A DNA stretch of 64,000 nucleotides from UBA6168 sp041392505 (GTDB lineage: Bacteria; Bacteroidota; Bacteroidia; Chitinophagales; Saprospiraceae): the NCBI GenBank assembly GCA_041392505.1, contig JAWKLX010000026.1, positions 1-64,000 of the forward strand. The letters are read 5' to 3'. The notes beneath the pieces are model-generated. The model saw only the letters and a program-made list of their open reading frames with translations. It did not search any database and was not told the origin of the DNA. The translations under genes and the position numbers were made by a program. Within the stretch, counting starts at the first letter, position 1, and the number at the start of each line of letters is the position of its first letter. Below are positions 54,291-63,405 of the stretch, in pieces.

Positions 54291-55608
54291 ATGCAAATCG
54301 CCATTGTCCTTATCGGCATCCTCTTCCTCGTATTATTGATCGCCTATTTCCGGCTCAACACTTTTATTTCGTTCGTATTGGTGGCGCTGGGGCTGGGTTT
54401 GGCATTTGGCCTGCCCATCGAAGAAGTCAGCAAAAGCCATCCAAAAAGGAATCGGGGGGACGTTGGGTTTTCTGGTCATCATTTTAGGTTTTGGGGCGAT
54501 GTTGGGAAAACTGGTGGCTGACAGCGGTGCTGCGCAACGGATTGCCGATACCCTCATCCGTATTTTCCTGAATAAATATGTGCAGTGGGCGGTGGTGCTC
54601 ACGGGTTTCATTGTGGGCATCCCGATGTTTTATTCGGTGGGGTTTGTGATTTTACTGCCCTTGGTTTTTACGGTAGCGGCCCGCACAAAATTGCCATTGC
54701 TTTACATCGGTCTGCCGATGCTATCGGCCCTGAGCGTGACCCATGGCTACCTACCGCCCCACCCTGCTCCGACAGCATTGGTGGCAAGTTATGGGGCAGA
54801 TATTGGCCGAACGATCCTTTATGGTTTCATTGTGGCCATTCCGGCGATTGTTTTGGGCGGTCCTGTTTTTGCGCAAACCTTAAAAAAATACAACCCTGTG
54901 CCATTGAAATCCTTGTTCAGCGGCCATCGGTTCACAGAGGAAGAAATGCCGAGCTTGGCGACCAGCTTGCTGACAGCTTTGCTGCCCGTCATTTTATTGG
55001 CAGGTGCAGCTTTGTTGAAAATTTTCCTTTCCCCTGAAAGCGCCGTTATGCCCTTTCTCGATTTTATCGGCGACCCCATCATCGCCATGATAGTTACCAT
55101 TTTGGTGGCAATTTACACCCTTGGAATCGGTCGGGGCAAAAGCATGAACGAAGTTTCGGATTCATTGATGGAGGCGGTGAAAGACATCGCCATGATCTTG
55201 TTAATCATTGCTGGAGCAGGCGCTTTGAAAGAAATATTGGTCGTCAGTCAAGTCAGTAACTACATCGGCGAACTGTTGAAAGGCATCGCTATCTCGCCCT
55301 TAATTTTGGCCTGGGGCATCGCCTCTGTGATCCGTTTTTGCGTCGGATCGGCCACCGTTGCCGGGTTGACGAGTGCAGGCATCGTCGCCCCATTGATCCC
55401 ATTGACGGGAGCCGACCCCAACCTGATGGTGCTGGCAACTGGCGCAGGCAGCCTTATGTTTTCCCACGTGAATGATACTGGTTTTTGGCTGTTTAAAGAA
55501 TATTTCAACCTGTCTGTATCCGATACCCTGAAAACTTGGAGTGTGATGGAAATGATCGTGTCCGTGGTGGGGATTATCGGGGTATTTATTTTGGGTCAAA
55601 TCATATAA
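54291..55608 (+). CDS. GntP-family gluconate/organic-acid:H+ symporter, frame interrupted near 54438
   Basis: ATG 54291 starts QIAIVLIGILFLVLLIAYFR and continues to LAFGLPIEEVS; then the frame must shift at a CAAAAG run (54435-54440) to enter AKAIQKGIGGTLGFLVIILG. The rest, to 55608, is a full GntP carrier (GFIVGIPMFYSVGFVILLPL, SALSVTHGYLPPHPAPTALV, MLVLATGAGSLMFSHVNDTG-like segment with GSLMFSHVNDTGFWLFKEY). The repaired protein is about 438 residues, the usual length. GntP carriers import gluconate-type acids or D-serine-like compounds. With RidA and dipeptidase downstream, D-amino acids or their derivatives are plausible. Confidence 0.82.
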
Positions 55609-55621
55609 AATTTTGGGTAGG

Positions 55622-55730
55622 ATTGAACGCTGATTAGGCGGATTGAACTGGTTCCGCTGATTATTTTTGGTTTTGAAAAATCAGCGGAAACCAGTTTAAT
55701 CCGTTCAATCTGCGTCCAATCCTACCATAT
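55622..55730. repeat. Imperfect palindrome of CGCTGATT/GGCGGATT words
   Basis: GGCGGATTGAACTGG and GTTCCGCTGATT on the left face AATCAGCGGAAACCAGTT and AATCCGTTCAATCTGCG on the right, with a short AT loop. It lies between the GntP and RidA genes. Confidence 0.65.
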
Positions 55731-55760
55731 TTATTTTATAAAATTTTCAATTTCAAAAAA

Positions 55761-56222
55761 ATGACTGCAGAGGAAAAATTCAACAGCCTGGCGCTTACCC
55801 TACCTCCCCCGCCCAAACCCTTGGGTGTTTACAAACCTTTCTTGATCGTTGGCAATATGGTTTATGTTTCTGGCCATGGGACCGTCAAGGAAGACGGAGG
55901 GCTCATCATTGGCCGGATCGGCCAGGACATGGACATCGAAGCGGGCAAAATGGCCGCCCGCCAGGTCGGTTTGGCCATCTTAGCCACGTTGCGCCACAAC
56001 CTCGGCTCATTGGACAAAATTGAGCGGGTGGTCAAAGTTTTGGGGATGGTCAATGCCACGCCGGACTTTGAGCGCCACCCTTATGTCATCAATGGGTGCA
56101 GTGAATTATTTGCCGATATCTGGGGCCAGGAAAAAGGCGTCGGCGTGCGGAGTGCTGTGGGCATGGGCACCTTACCCGATAATATTCCGGTCGAAATCGA
56201 AGCCCAGTTTTTATTGAAATAA
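55761..56222 (+). CDS. RidA-family protein
   Basis: 153 residues from ATG 55761. YjgF/YER057c/UK114 fold: PFLIVGNMVYVSGHGTVKED, GKMAARQVGLAILATLRHNL, RVVKVLGMVNATPDFERHPY and GVGVRSAVGMGTLPDNIPVE. The Arg in GVRSAVG is the deaminase-site Arg of RidA proteins, which hydrolyse reactive enamine/imine intermediates of amino-acid catabolism. The dipeptidase gene follows after 23 bases, so they are co-transcribed. Confidence 0.92.
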   Translation: MTAEEKFNSLALTLPPPPKPLGVYKPFLIVGNMVYVSGHGTVKEDGGLIIGRIGQDMDIEAGKMAARQVGLAILATLRHNLGSLDKIERVVKVLGMVNATPDFERHPYVINGCSELFADIWGQEKGVGVRSAVGMGTLPDNIPVEIEAQFLLK

Positions 56223-56245
56223 ATCGCCAAAAGCCTATTTTAAAA

Positions 56246-57328
56246 ATGCGCAAAACCTCACCACGATTCATCATTGACGGCCATTTGGACCTAAGCATGA
56301 ACGCCATGGAGTGGAACCGAGACCTCCGCCGCTCTGTCCTTGAAATCCGGGCCATGGAAAAAGATTTGGCCGATAAGCCCGACCGGGGCCTATCCACCGT
56401 TGCTTTTCCCTCGATGCGGGAAGGTAATATCGGTCTTTGTTTTGCGACGCTGATCGCCCGTTATGCCAAACCCAGCCATCCATTGGGTGGTTGGCGCTCA
56501 CCCGAACAAGCCTGGGCCATGACCCAAGCACAACTGGCCTGGTACCATGAAATGGAGCGACAAGGAGAGTTGCGGATGATCCGAAAAACGACCAACCTGC
56601 AAGATCATTTGGAAAAATGGGACCAGCAAATGGGCTACCAATCCATAGGCTTTCTCCTCACTTTAGAGGGCGCTGATTCCATCGTTACTTTCGATCATTT
56701 GTATGCCATGCATGAGAAGGGTTTGCGAGCCGTTGGGCCTGCGCATTACGGGCCAGGGACTTTTGCTTTTGGCACCGACAGTGAGGGGAGCATTGGTGAA
56801 AAGGGCAAGCAATTACTTAAAATCATGGAGGAATTGGGAATGGCGTTGGATGTGACCCACCTCTGCGACATCAGTTTTTGGGAAGCCATGGACTGTTTCA
56901 ACGGAGTAATCTGGGCAAGCCATAGCAACTGCCGCACACTGGTCAACCACAACCGACAATTTTCGGATGAACAAATCAAAGTCCTGTTGGAAAGGGACGC
57001 CGTCATTGGTATGCCTCTGGATGCTTGGATGATGGTTCCCAATTGGCAAAGAGGGATTTCACACCCCACAAATACCGCAATCACTTTGGAGAATATGCTC
57101 CATCACTTAGACCACATTTGCCAAATAGCTGGGAATGCCCAGCACGTCGCCTTCGGCACCGACCTTGATGGCGGCTTTGGGAAGGAGCAATGCCCATCCG
57201 ATTTGGAAACGATTGCCGACTTGCAGAAAATATCGGAAAAATTAAAGAAAAGAGGTTTTACAGAACAGGATATCGAAGCTGTTTTTAATGGGAATTGGTT
57301 GCGGAAATTAGCGTTGGTGTTGAAATGA
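56246..57328 (+). CDS. Membrane dipeptidase family (peptidase M19)
   Basis: 360 residues from ATG 56246. Zn-binding HLD of the M19 family in IIDGHLDLSMNAMEW near the start, Glu in FLLTLEGADSIVTFDHLYAM, His in ALDVTHLCDISFWEAMDC and SHSNCRTLVNHNRQFSDEQI. The substrate-side FGTDLDGGFG closes the family pattern. It cleaves dipeptides, often with a D-amino acid at the C-terminal position. No signal peptide is seen, so it is probably cytosolic and works with the transporters upstream. Confidence 0.93.
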   Translation: MRKTSPRFIIDGHLDLSMNAMEWNRDLRRSVLEIRAMEKDLADKPDRGLSTVAFPSMREGNIGLCFATLIARYAKPSHPLGGWRSPEQAWAMTQAQLAWYHEMERQGELRMIRKTTNLQDHLEKWDQQMGYQSIGFLLTLEGADSIVTFDHLYAMHEKGLRAVGPAHYGPGTFAFGTDSEGSIGEKGKQLLKIMEELGMALDVTHLCDISFWEAMDCFNGVIWASHSNCRTLVNHNRQFSDEQIKVLLERDAVIGMPLDAWMMVPNWQRGISHPTNTAITLENMLHHLDHICQIAGNAQHVAFGTDLDGGFGKEQCPSDLETIADLQKISEKLKKRGFTEQDIEAVFNGNWLRKLALVLK

Positions 57329-57442
57329 ACAAATGCTATTTCAGGGATACTTTTAAGCAATATGACTTATAAATAAATTTGTCGCAAAAACGGGAGCCAA
57401 CAAATGGGTTATCATATTTTAATTGCCAATTTTGTTCGCCAT

Positions 57443-57646
57443 TTAGTGCCCTTCCAATACAGCTGTTGGGAAGATTGTTTTTGTAAAATGGTTTGTCTGG
57501 TTTTTCTTTACATTTGATTGAAGCATAATCGTGGAAAAATCTATTATATAGAATACGTTACCTGAATCCGATACCACCGATATTTTCGTTGAGCAGGCAC
57601 TTAGGGCCAAAAGCAAATAAATAATCAAACCTATTAATTTTTTCAC
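57443..57646 (-). CDS. Small putative lipoprotein
   Basis: 67 residues from ATG 57646. N-terminus KKLIGLIIYLLLALSACSTK has a lipobox (LSAC), so the mature product is about 50 residues. The remainder is unremarkable (VFYIIDFSTIMLQSNVKK). No family. It might be a fragment or a spurious frame; the clean lipobox is the main evidence. Confidence 0.45.
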   Translation of the reverse strand: MKKLIGLIIYLLLALSACSTKISVVSDSGNVFYIIDFSTIMLQSNVKKNQTNHFTKTIFPTAVLEGH

Positions 57647-58039
57647 ATTTTATATTTTAAGAATGACAGATTGGCAACTATAGATAATGTCGTTTTAAGT
57701 AATTTTAAATATTCAGACGGATTTATTTTTCAGTCTCAATGCCCTCCCCAAAATTTTAAACCTAATTATATCCGAGCATTTATTTTTTTTATTTGAATGT
57801 TCTTTAAAAAACCTTTTTATAAACTTATTCTTTCCTGCCAATAACAATTTATTATTTTTATTTTAATTTCCTTCTTATTAGCAAATTCCTTCTTATTTTT
57901 TATGTCATAAATATAACCCAATCTTATTTTCACCAAATCAGAGCTAAGCTTATTTAAACAAATTAAGATTGAACATACAAGATAAAAGGTCGTTTCATCA
58001 GTGAAATTGTACTCTATTTTTTCAATTAAAAATCATTTT

Positions 58040-59200
58040 ATGCTATTCAACGAAAATAATTTTAAAACCCTTTCCAAAATATCTATTGCTGACTCTCCCT
58101 GTGTTTCCATATTCATTCCTACACACCGAGATGGCCATGTACAAGAGGATCAAATACGATTCAAAAATGCCATAGCAGAGGCAATTAAAAAATTACAACA
58201 AGGAAATAATTTAACCAAAAAGGAATTGTCGGAAAAGGAAGCCAAAGGGTTTTTAACGTCGGCTTATGACCTGCTCGAAAATAAAGATTTTTGGTTACAT
58301 TTATCAGATGGGCTGGCGGTGTTTATCGGCCAAGACCGCTTCGAGTATTATACATTACCAATCAACTTTGACCCTTTGGTTTATGTAAATAATCATTATT
58401 ATTTACACCCTGTCATGCCGATGCTCAAAAAAGATGACCGTTTCTTTTTGTTAGCACTTAGCCAAGGAAAAGTCCGATTTTTTGAAGGACATGCTCATTC
58501 AATTACACCAGTTAAAATTAACGATCTCGTCCCCGCCAATTTTGAAGCAGCAATGGCTCTGGAAGACCCTGAAAAATCCCTGCAAATGCACGGTTCTGGA
58601 AAGGCCGCAGTCCACCACGGCCATGGCACCTATAAGGACGAAAAGGATTGGCAAGTAGAACAGTTTTGCCGCATGGTAGATAATGGCCTGATGGAAATGC
58701 TGCACGATGAAAATGCCCCAATGATCATAGCGGGTGTAGACGAACTGGTAGCAGTTTATAAAAATATTTCTAATTATAAACATATTGTCGATGCTCATGT
58801 AGGCGGCAATCCCGATAATGACGACCCAGCTCTTCTGCACGAAAAAGGATGGGCGAAAATGCAGCCCTATTTCAATGAAAAAAGAGAAGAAAAAAAAGAA
58901 AGGTTTAATGCTGCATTTGCTGAAAACAAAGCATCTTCGGATTTACTCGATATTGTCCCCGCAGCCATAAATGGGAAAGTGGATACTTTATTTTTGGATA
59001 AAAAAACACCCGTTATTTGGGGAAATTATTTAGAGTCCAATAACACCATCGACATTCATGAAAAAAGAAAGCCACAATCTATTTGCCTTGTCAATTTGGC
59101 CGCTATTAAAACATTTGAACAAGGCGGAGAGGTAAACCAAATTGACGCACCAATTTCCAAGAGTCAGGTCAATGCCATTTTAAGATATGAAAAATACTGA
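58040..59200 (+). CDS. Bacterial archaeo-eukaryotic release factor (baeRF)-family protein
   Basis: 386 residues from ATG 58040 (MLFNENNFKTL); a GTG at 58001 would add 13. Family pattern: SPCVSIFIPTHRDGHVQEDQ, IRFKNAIAEAIKKL, LAVFIGQDRFEYYTLPINFD and FFLLALSQGKVRFFEGH. The second domain has HHGHGTYKDEKDWQVEQFCR, MIIAGVDELVAVYKNISNYK and the eRF1 C-domain-like GKVDTLFLDKKTPVIWGNYL. baeRFs are predicted relatives of eRF1/Pelota that may act on stalled or hibernating ribosomes; no GGQ motif is seen. It stands alone. The upstream 350 bases (57650-58000) are AT-rich with no gene. Confidence 0.8.
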   Translation: MLFNENNFKTLSKISIADSPCVSIFIPTHRDGHVQEDQIRFKNAIAEAIKKLQQGNNLTKKELSEKEAKGFLTSAYDLLENKDFWLHLSDGLAVFIGQDRFEYYTLPINFDPLVYVNNHYYLHPVMPMLKKDDRFFLLALSQGKVRFFEGHAHSITPVKINDLVPANFEAAMALEDPEKSLQMHGSGKAAVHHGHGTYKDEKDWQVEQFCRMVDNGLMEMLHDENAPMIIAGVDELVAVYKNISNYKHIVDAHVGGNPDNDDPALLHEKGWAKMQPYFNEKREEKKERFNAAFAENKASSDLLDIVPAAINGKVDTLFLDKKTPVIWGNYLESNNTIDIHEKRKPQSICLVNLAAIKTFEQGGEVNQIDAPISKSQVNAILRYEKY

Positions 59201-60146
59201 AAACATTGGCATAAAAAAAATACATGCCCTTCCCTAATATCTTTAATAATAATTTGCCTACCCTTTTTATTTTTTGTTGTTTACGAAAATAATAACAAAA
59301 CGGAAACCTGGAGGTAATGATTTTGTATTTCACTTTTATTAACGGCAATACTCGATTCAATTTTTGCTTGTCATTTCTGCTACTTTTTCAAAAAGTTTCG
59401 CCAAATAATAACAGAATATTGACAAATCCCGTGGAGTAGAAAAAACAAGGAGAAAGGGAGGTAAAAAAACAAAAATTTTTAAATTTTTTATTTTTTCACC
59501 TTCCTTTCTATCAGGGCTTTAAGTGAGTGAAAAATTTTGAAAATATTTTCCACTCACTTAAAGCTCTCATTATTTGAGCCGTTCCACGTTATTTGTCAAA
59601 AAACGAATAATCTTAAAACAAAACTGGGTTATCTAAGTTGAATATTCACGGCTCTATAATTATCATAAAATGGAAACCAAATCATTTATTTGAATTTACT
59701 GTAGGCAATATGACAGAAAATAGGGGCGGTGCGAAAATCATTTCTACTACATTTGAAAATGATTTCAATTAACTTTTTTTTATTAAAAAAAAACATAATC
59801 ATTTCCTCCACAGCTTATTTTGAATATTTATTATGTTTCTTTGATGGTTATGATAACAACTAATGACGGTGATAAGCAAAGAATACAAAGCTTAGTTGTT
59901 TACTCAAAAAGGGGGGCAACCAGTGTCGATTCTGGTTGCCCCCTTTTTTTCGCTAAAACAGTTAATCAGCCATCTTTAAACGGTGTCCGTTGCCAATTAT
60001 TTACTTTTCACACATAAAACCATTTCGTGAATTCTTTTAACTAAAAATCAATAATATTAAGTGTAAAATCGCTAAATAAATACACACTTAAAATAAAGCA
60101 AACTCACAATTTCAAACCTTAATTCGCTTGGGTTATTAAAAAAAAT
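59201..60146. other. Gene-free 0.95-kb gap with two hairpins
   Basis: No supported coding frame. 59513-59563 has the inverted words GGCTTTAAGTGAGTG/CACTCACTTAAAGCTC around an AT-rich loop. 59906-59950 holds GGGGGCAACCAG pairing with CTGGTTGCCCCC followed by seven T, an excellent plus-strand terminator that no visible plus-strand gene needs. A small RNA ending there is possible. Confidence 0.5.
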
Positions 60147-60174
60147 GCCGCACCAAAATTTATTTTGGTGCGGC
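60147..60174 (-). terminator. Terminator of the TonB-like gene
   Basis: GCCGCACCAAAAT (60147-60159) pairs with ATTTTGGTGCGGC (60162-60174); on the minus strand an eight-U run follows. Located 26 bases after the stop at 60200. Confidence 0.85.
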
Positions 60175-60199
60175 CTCTTTATTCAATAAAAGTTAGTCA

Positions 60200-60805
60200 T
60201 TACTTGTTCAGTAAATTAAACCTTACAGGTATGGTCAATTGTGTTTTTACTGGCTTCCCATCTAAAATTGCAGGATACCACATGTCTTCCATACTTGACA
60301 CAATATCAACTGCGGCATCGGAGCACCCTTCACAAGGTTTGTCTTTTGAAAGCACTCTCATGTCGCCGGCAAATTTTCCATCCTCATTTAAGGTAAAAGT
60401 AACATATTCAAGACCTTCTTGATTTTTAATTTGTGCCTCGTCTGGATAATCAAAATTGTGATTTCCCATAAATTCTTGCAACTCCCGGTTGGAGCAGGCA
60501 AACATGTCTTTTTCCGTTAAGCAATAACCGTCAAATACGGGAGGGCGATCAAATTCAGAAACGGGCACCATACTTATGGTTTTTGTGGTTGTTTTTTTGA
60601 CCACTGGCTCTTGCCATGTATACCAAGTATAATTAAAGGGGTTGTAGGCAACGTTGGTTTCCCAGCCCATTACTTTATAAGTGTTATTTTTCTCAGTAGT
60701 TCTGATGTAAGTTTTGTCATTATCTTGCGACATTAATCCTGTGGATAAAAATAGCATCAAGACAATTGGGGTTATCTTTTTTAAATAATTGATTAAGTAA
60801 TTCAT
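60200..60805 (-). CDS. Exported TonB C-terminal domain-like protein
   Basis: 201 residues from ATG 60805 with a signal peptide (KITPIVLMLFLSTGLMSQ). Residues 115-200 resemble the TonB/TolA C-terminal domain common in Bacteroidota: FMGNHNFDYPDEAQIKNQEG, YVTFTLNEDGKFAGDMRVLS, AAVDIVSSMEDMWYPAILDG, KPVKTQLTIPVRFNL. Lacks a membrane anchor and Pro-rich spacer of true TonB. Secreted or periplasmic, role unknown. Confidence 0.8.
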   Translation of the reverse strand: MNYLINYLKKITPIVLMLFLSTGLMSQDNDKTYIRTTEKNNTYKVMGWETNVAYNPFNYTWYTWQEPVVKKTTTKTISMVPVSEFDRPPVFDGYCLTEKDMFACSNRELQEFMGNHNFDYPDEAQIKNQEGLEYVTFTLNEDGKFAGDMRVLSKDKPCEGCSDAAVDIVSSMEDMWYPAILDGKPVKTQLTIPVRFNLLNK

Positions 60806-60925
60806 AATTAATTTTATTGGTTAGAAAATATAGTTTCAATCGGCACAAACAATGAATAGTTCTTGTACCATTAAGATTTTTATGATAATTTATTTTTCGG
60901 TAAAACGGGAGTGCCAATCAGATGT

Positions 60926-61270
60926 TCAATCCAATTTCTTTTTTTTGTTATCAATAAATAAATTGGCGATGGAAATAATAAGGGATAAAAAAATTGCCCA
61001 TAAAAGTCCATTTACATTAAAGCCGTCCAGCATAGCATCTACTAATAGAACCATGGCGCCATTAATGACGAAAAGAAAAAGTCCAAGAGTCAACACCGTG
61101 ATCGGAAGGGTAAGCAACGTTAGTAATGGGCGGATCAATGTATTGACAATGGCCAACAGCAATGCTGTGGCCACGGCATGCCAATAACCGTCGGTATATA
61201 TACCAGAAAATACCGCCGCAGCGGCATATATTACTAAGCCGTTGATAAGTAGGGAAAGGAAAAATTGCAT
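60926..61270 (-). CDS. Phage holin superfamily IV (4-TM) membrane protein
   Basis: 114 residues. Four hydrophobic segments (FFLSLLINGLVIYAAAAVFS, HAVATALLLAIVNTLIRPLL, TLPITVLTLGLFLFVINGAM, GLLWAIFLSLIISIANLF). LIRPLLTLLTLPITVLTLGL is the family signature. Despite the family name these are housekeeping membrane proteins, not phage genes. Lies after (in transcription) the AI-2E gene; possibly an operon. Confidence 0.88.
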   Translation of the reverse strand: MQFFLSLLINGLVIYAAAAVFSGIYTDGYWHAVATALLLAIVNTLIRPLLTLLTLPITVLTLGLFLFVINGAMVLLVDAMLDGFNVNGLLWAIFLSLIISIANLFIDNKKKKLD

Positions 61271-61401
61271 GATTTATATGGTATTAATTTGAAAAATAAT
61301 TAATTTGGAAATAATTGGTTTCCCTGCTGTTGGGAGATGTAAATCTTTGAATTATTAATTGCAAGTTAATTGTTAACATTCCTTTATTGCAGTGTTGTTT
61401 T

Positions 61402-62520
61402 TTATTTTTTAAAAAAATTACGCAAACGAAATTTTTCATTGTCCCATTTTTTTTCAAAAACATTTTTCCCATTGGATATATCGTCGCTTAATAAGAAACC
61501 GACAGGCCGCCAAGCATCAAATTGTTTTAATATTTCTTTCAATACTGCAATGGCGGGAAGAGCCAGCACCATGCCCGATATACCCCATATTTTGCCCCCT
61601 AACAATAATGCAATAATGGCTGCCAATGGATTAACATTGACTGCTGAGCCAACCACGTTTGGGGTAATGAAATTTCCTTCCAAAGCTTGGACGACCCCGA
61701 ACAAAACAACGACTGCTATCGGTTGCCAAATTTCCCCGGTTGTGGCCAATGCAAACAGAAAGGGCAATAGCCCTCCTACAAAGGTGCCGATATAGGGGAT
61801 TATGGCTAAGGCTGCTGCCAGAAAGCCCCAAAACAATGGGTGACGAATACCAATAATCCACAGCCCAGTGCTATTCAAGACGCCAAGGATCAATATCACA
61901 GATAGCATCCCGTAAATATATCGTTGTACCAAAGATTGTATTTTTTCCAGAAGATCGCTGACCTTTTTGCGATTGTCTGGGCCTGCCTGCAAAAGCATAA
62001 AACTGTTAAAGGAAGAACGATATAATAAAAAAAGAAAAACATAAATAATACAAAGAAAAAAACTGACAAAAAAGGATGTTGAAGAACTAACGCCAACACC
62101 TAAAAAAGCCAGGGGGGCTTTTAATAACTTAGAGGCCTGTTCTGAAAAAAAAGCATCTGTCTCTGCCTTTGAAAAACTAAATAACTGGCTTGCCCATTTA
62201 TAGATCGTGGCAATTCCCGCATTTAATTCATCGGTGATGGAAGGTATTTCCTGTATCACATCTACAAATTGTGCTGAAAAAAAATAGGTGGCAAAAATTA
62301 ATGGGACAAAAGCAGAGAACATGGCTAGTATAATTGCCAATATCCGCCATTTAATTTTTCGTTCGAAAAAAGAAGATAAAGGTTTTAGCATAAAGGCGAA
62401 CAAAGCCCCGAAAGCAAGCGGAGCCAAAATGGATTGGCAAACAATGATAAAGTAAGTGGCCAGTAAAAGCAACGCCATAAAATAGGTCAAACGCTGTAAA
62501 CTGATATTGATCGTGTTCAT
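61402..62520 (-). CDS. AI-2E family transporter (PerM-like)
   Basis: 372 residues from ATG 62520. About eight membrane segments and the C-terminal signature IIPYIGTFVGGLLPFLFALA, GVVQALEGNFITPNVVGSAV, VNVNPLAAIIALLLGGKIWG. The family includes Na+/H+ antiporters and an AI-2 exporter; the substrate is undetermined here. Neighbours are membrane-stress-type genes. Confidence 0.92.
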   Translation of the reverse strand: MNTINISLQRLTYFMALLLLATYFIIVCQSILAPLAFGALFAFMLKPLSSFFERKIKWRILAIILAMFSAFVPLIFATYFFSAQFVDVIQEIPSITDELNAGIATIYKWASQLFSFSKAETDAFFSEQASKLLKAPLAFLGVGVSSSTSFFVSFFLCIIYVFLFLLYRSSFNSFMLLQAGPDNRKKVSDLLEKIQSLVQRYIYGMLSVILILGVLNSTGLWIIGIRHPLFWGFLAAALAIIPYIGTFVGGLLPFLFALATTGEIWQPIAVVVLFGVVQALEGNFITPNVVGSAVNVNPLAAIIALLLGGKIWGISGMVLALPAIAVLKEILKQFDAWRPVGFLLSDDISNGKNVFEKKWDNEKFRLRNFFKK

Positions 62521-62964
62521 TGATTTATAAAAATAAAAACATTAAGGTTTGTGACTGGCAACGTCAGTCTGATCTGTAATTTTCAATTTAAACTTTGAGC
62601 TTATGATATTGTAGACAAATAAATGTGATGACCATTCCATACACTATTATTTCAAAAAAATATAGCGCCGTTCATGACAAAAAAACCAATAGTATTTCTA
62701 CCTCCTTGTTAAATTTATTAAAACTAAAACCCGGTGCAACAAGAACCGTGATCAGATTTACAATAATTAAAGAATTGGTATACCAAGCATTTAATATTCA
62801 AGATTTTTTCTCCAATGTTAAAAGAAAACCACCTATCAGATCAATTGTACACTCATCACTTTTTTCATCAGCTTCGGTGATGAAGTTGCGCATACAATTG
62901 ATAAATTACTGGTGGCTTTTAATTTGCTGCACTGTGGGCTGTGCCCTAACTTAGGTTACTCAGT
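62521..62964. other. Gap with a doubtful 108-residue frame
   Basis: A plus-strand frame (ATG 62628 to 62954) has no recognisable family, and composition does not support it. Its end (ACTGGTGGCTTTTAA-like words near 62910) recurs near 63870, so repeats may be present. Nothing else is seen. Confidence 0.3.
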
Positions 62965-63405
62965 TTATTGGATAGGGACCACTCTTGAAGCTTCGTTTTC
63001 TTCTTCAACTACCTCACGAGGTAAGTGAATGTGCAAAATTCCGTCTCTGTATTTTGCATTGATATGTTCATCATCAACATCGGTGGGCAGGGTAAAACTA
63101 CGGCTGAAAGAAGTGTAACTAAACTCCCGGCTAGTGTAACCATTATCTGTATCTTCCTTTTCGGTACTACGATCGCTGGCTATAGTTAGAACACCATTAT
63201 TGACGGTGATGTTAAAATCATCTTTACTCAAGCCAGGTGCAGCGAGTTCAATATCGTAGCTTTCTTTTTTCTCAGAGGTATTAACTGCAGGCGAAAAATC
63301 GTTTGACATGCCAAGCAGGCTCCGGTATCGGTCGTTGAAAAAGTCGTCCATTGACCTTCTGTAAGTTGTGGTGGGAGAAAAACTTCTCCAGTTAGTGAGT
63401 TTCAT
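62965..63405 (-). CDS. Hsp20/alpha-crystallin family small heat-shock protein
   Basis: 146 residues from ATG 63405. N-terminal arm MDDFFNDRYRSLLG, then the alpha-crystallin domain (VNTSEKKESYDIELAAPGLS, DDFNITVNNGVLTIASDRST, FSRSFTLPTDVDDEHINAKY) and RDGILHIHLPR with the ILHI tail motif. ATP-independent holdase chaperone in the cytosol. No operon partners; expected stress induction is not visible as a known operator. Confidence 0.95.
   Translation of the reverse strand: MKLTNWRSFSPTTTYRRSMDDFFNDRYRSLLGMSNDFSPAVNTSEKKESYDIELAAPGLSKDDFNITVNNGVLTIASDRSTEKEDTDNGYTSREFSYTSFSRSFTLPTDVDDEHINAKYRDGILHIHLPREVVEEENEASRVVPIQ

Noticed and set aside
60926..61270. Prophage signal from the holin-family protein
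   Set aside because: The family is mostly chromosomal; no other phage gene is nearby.
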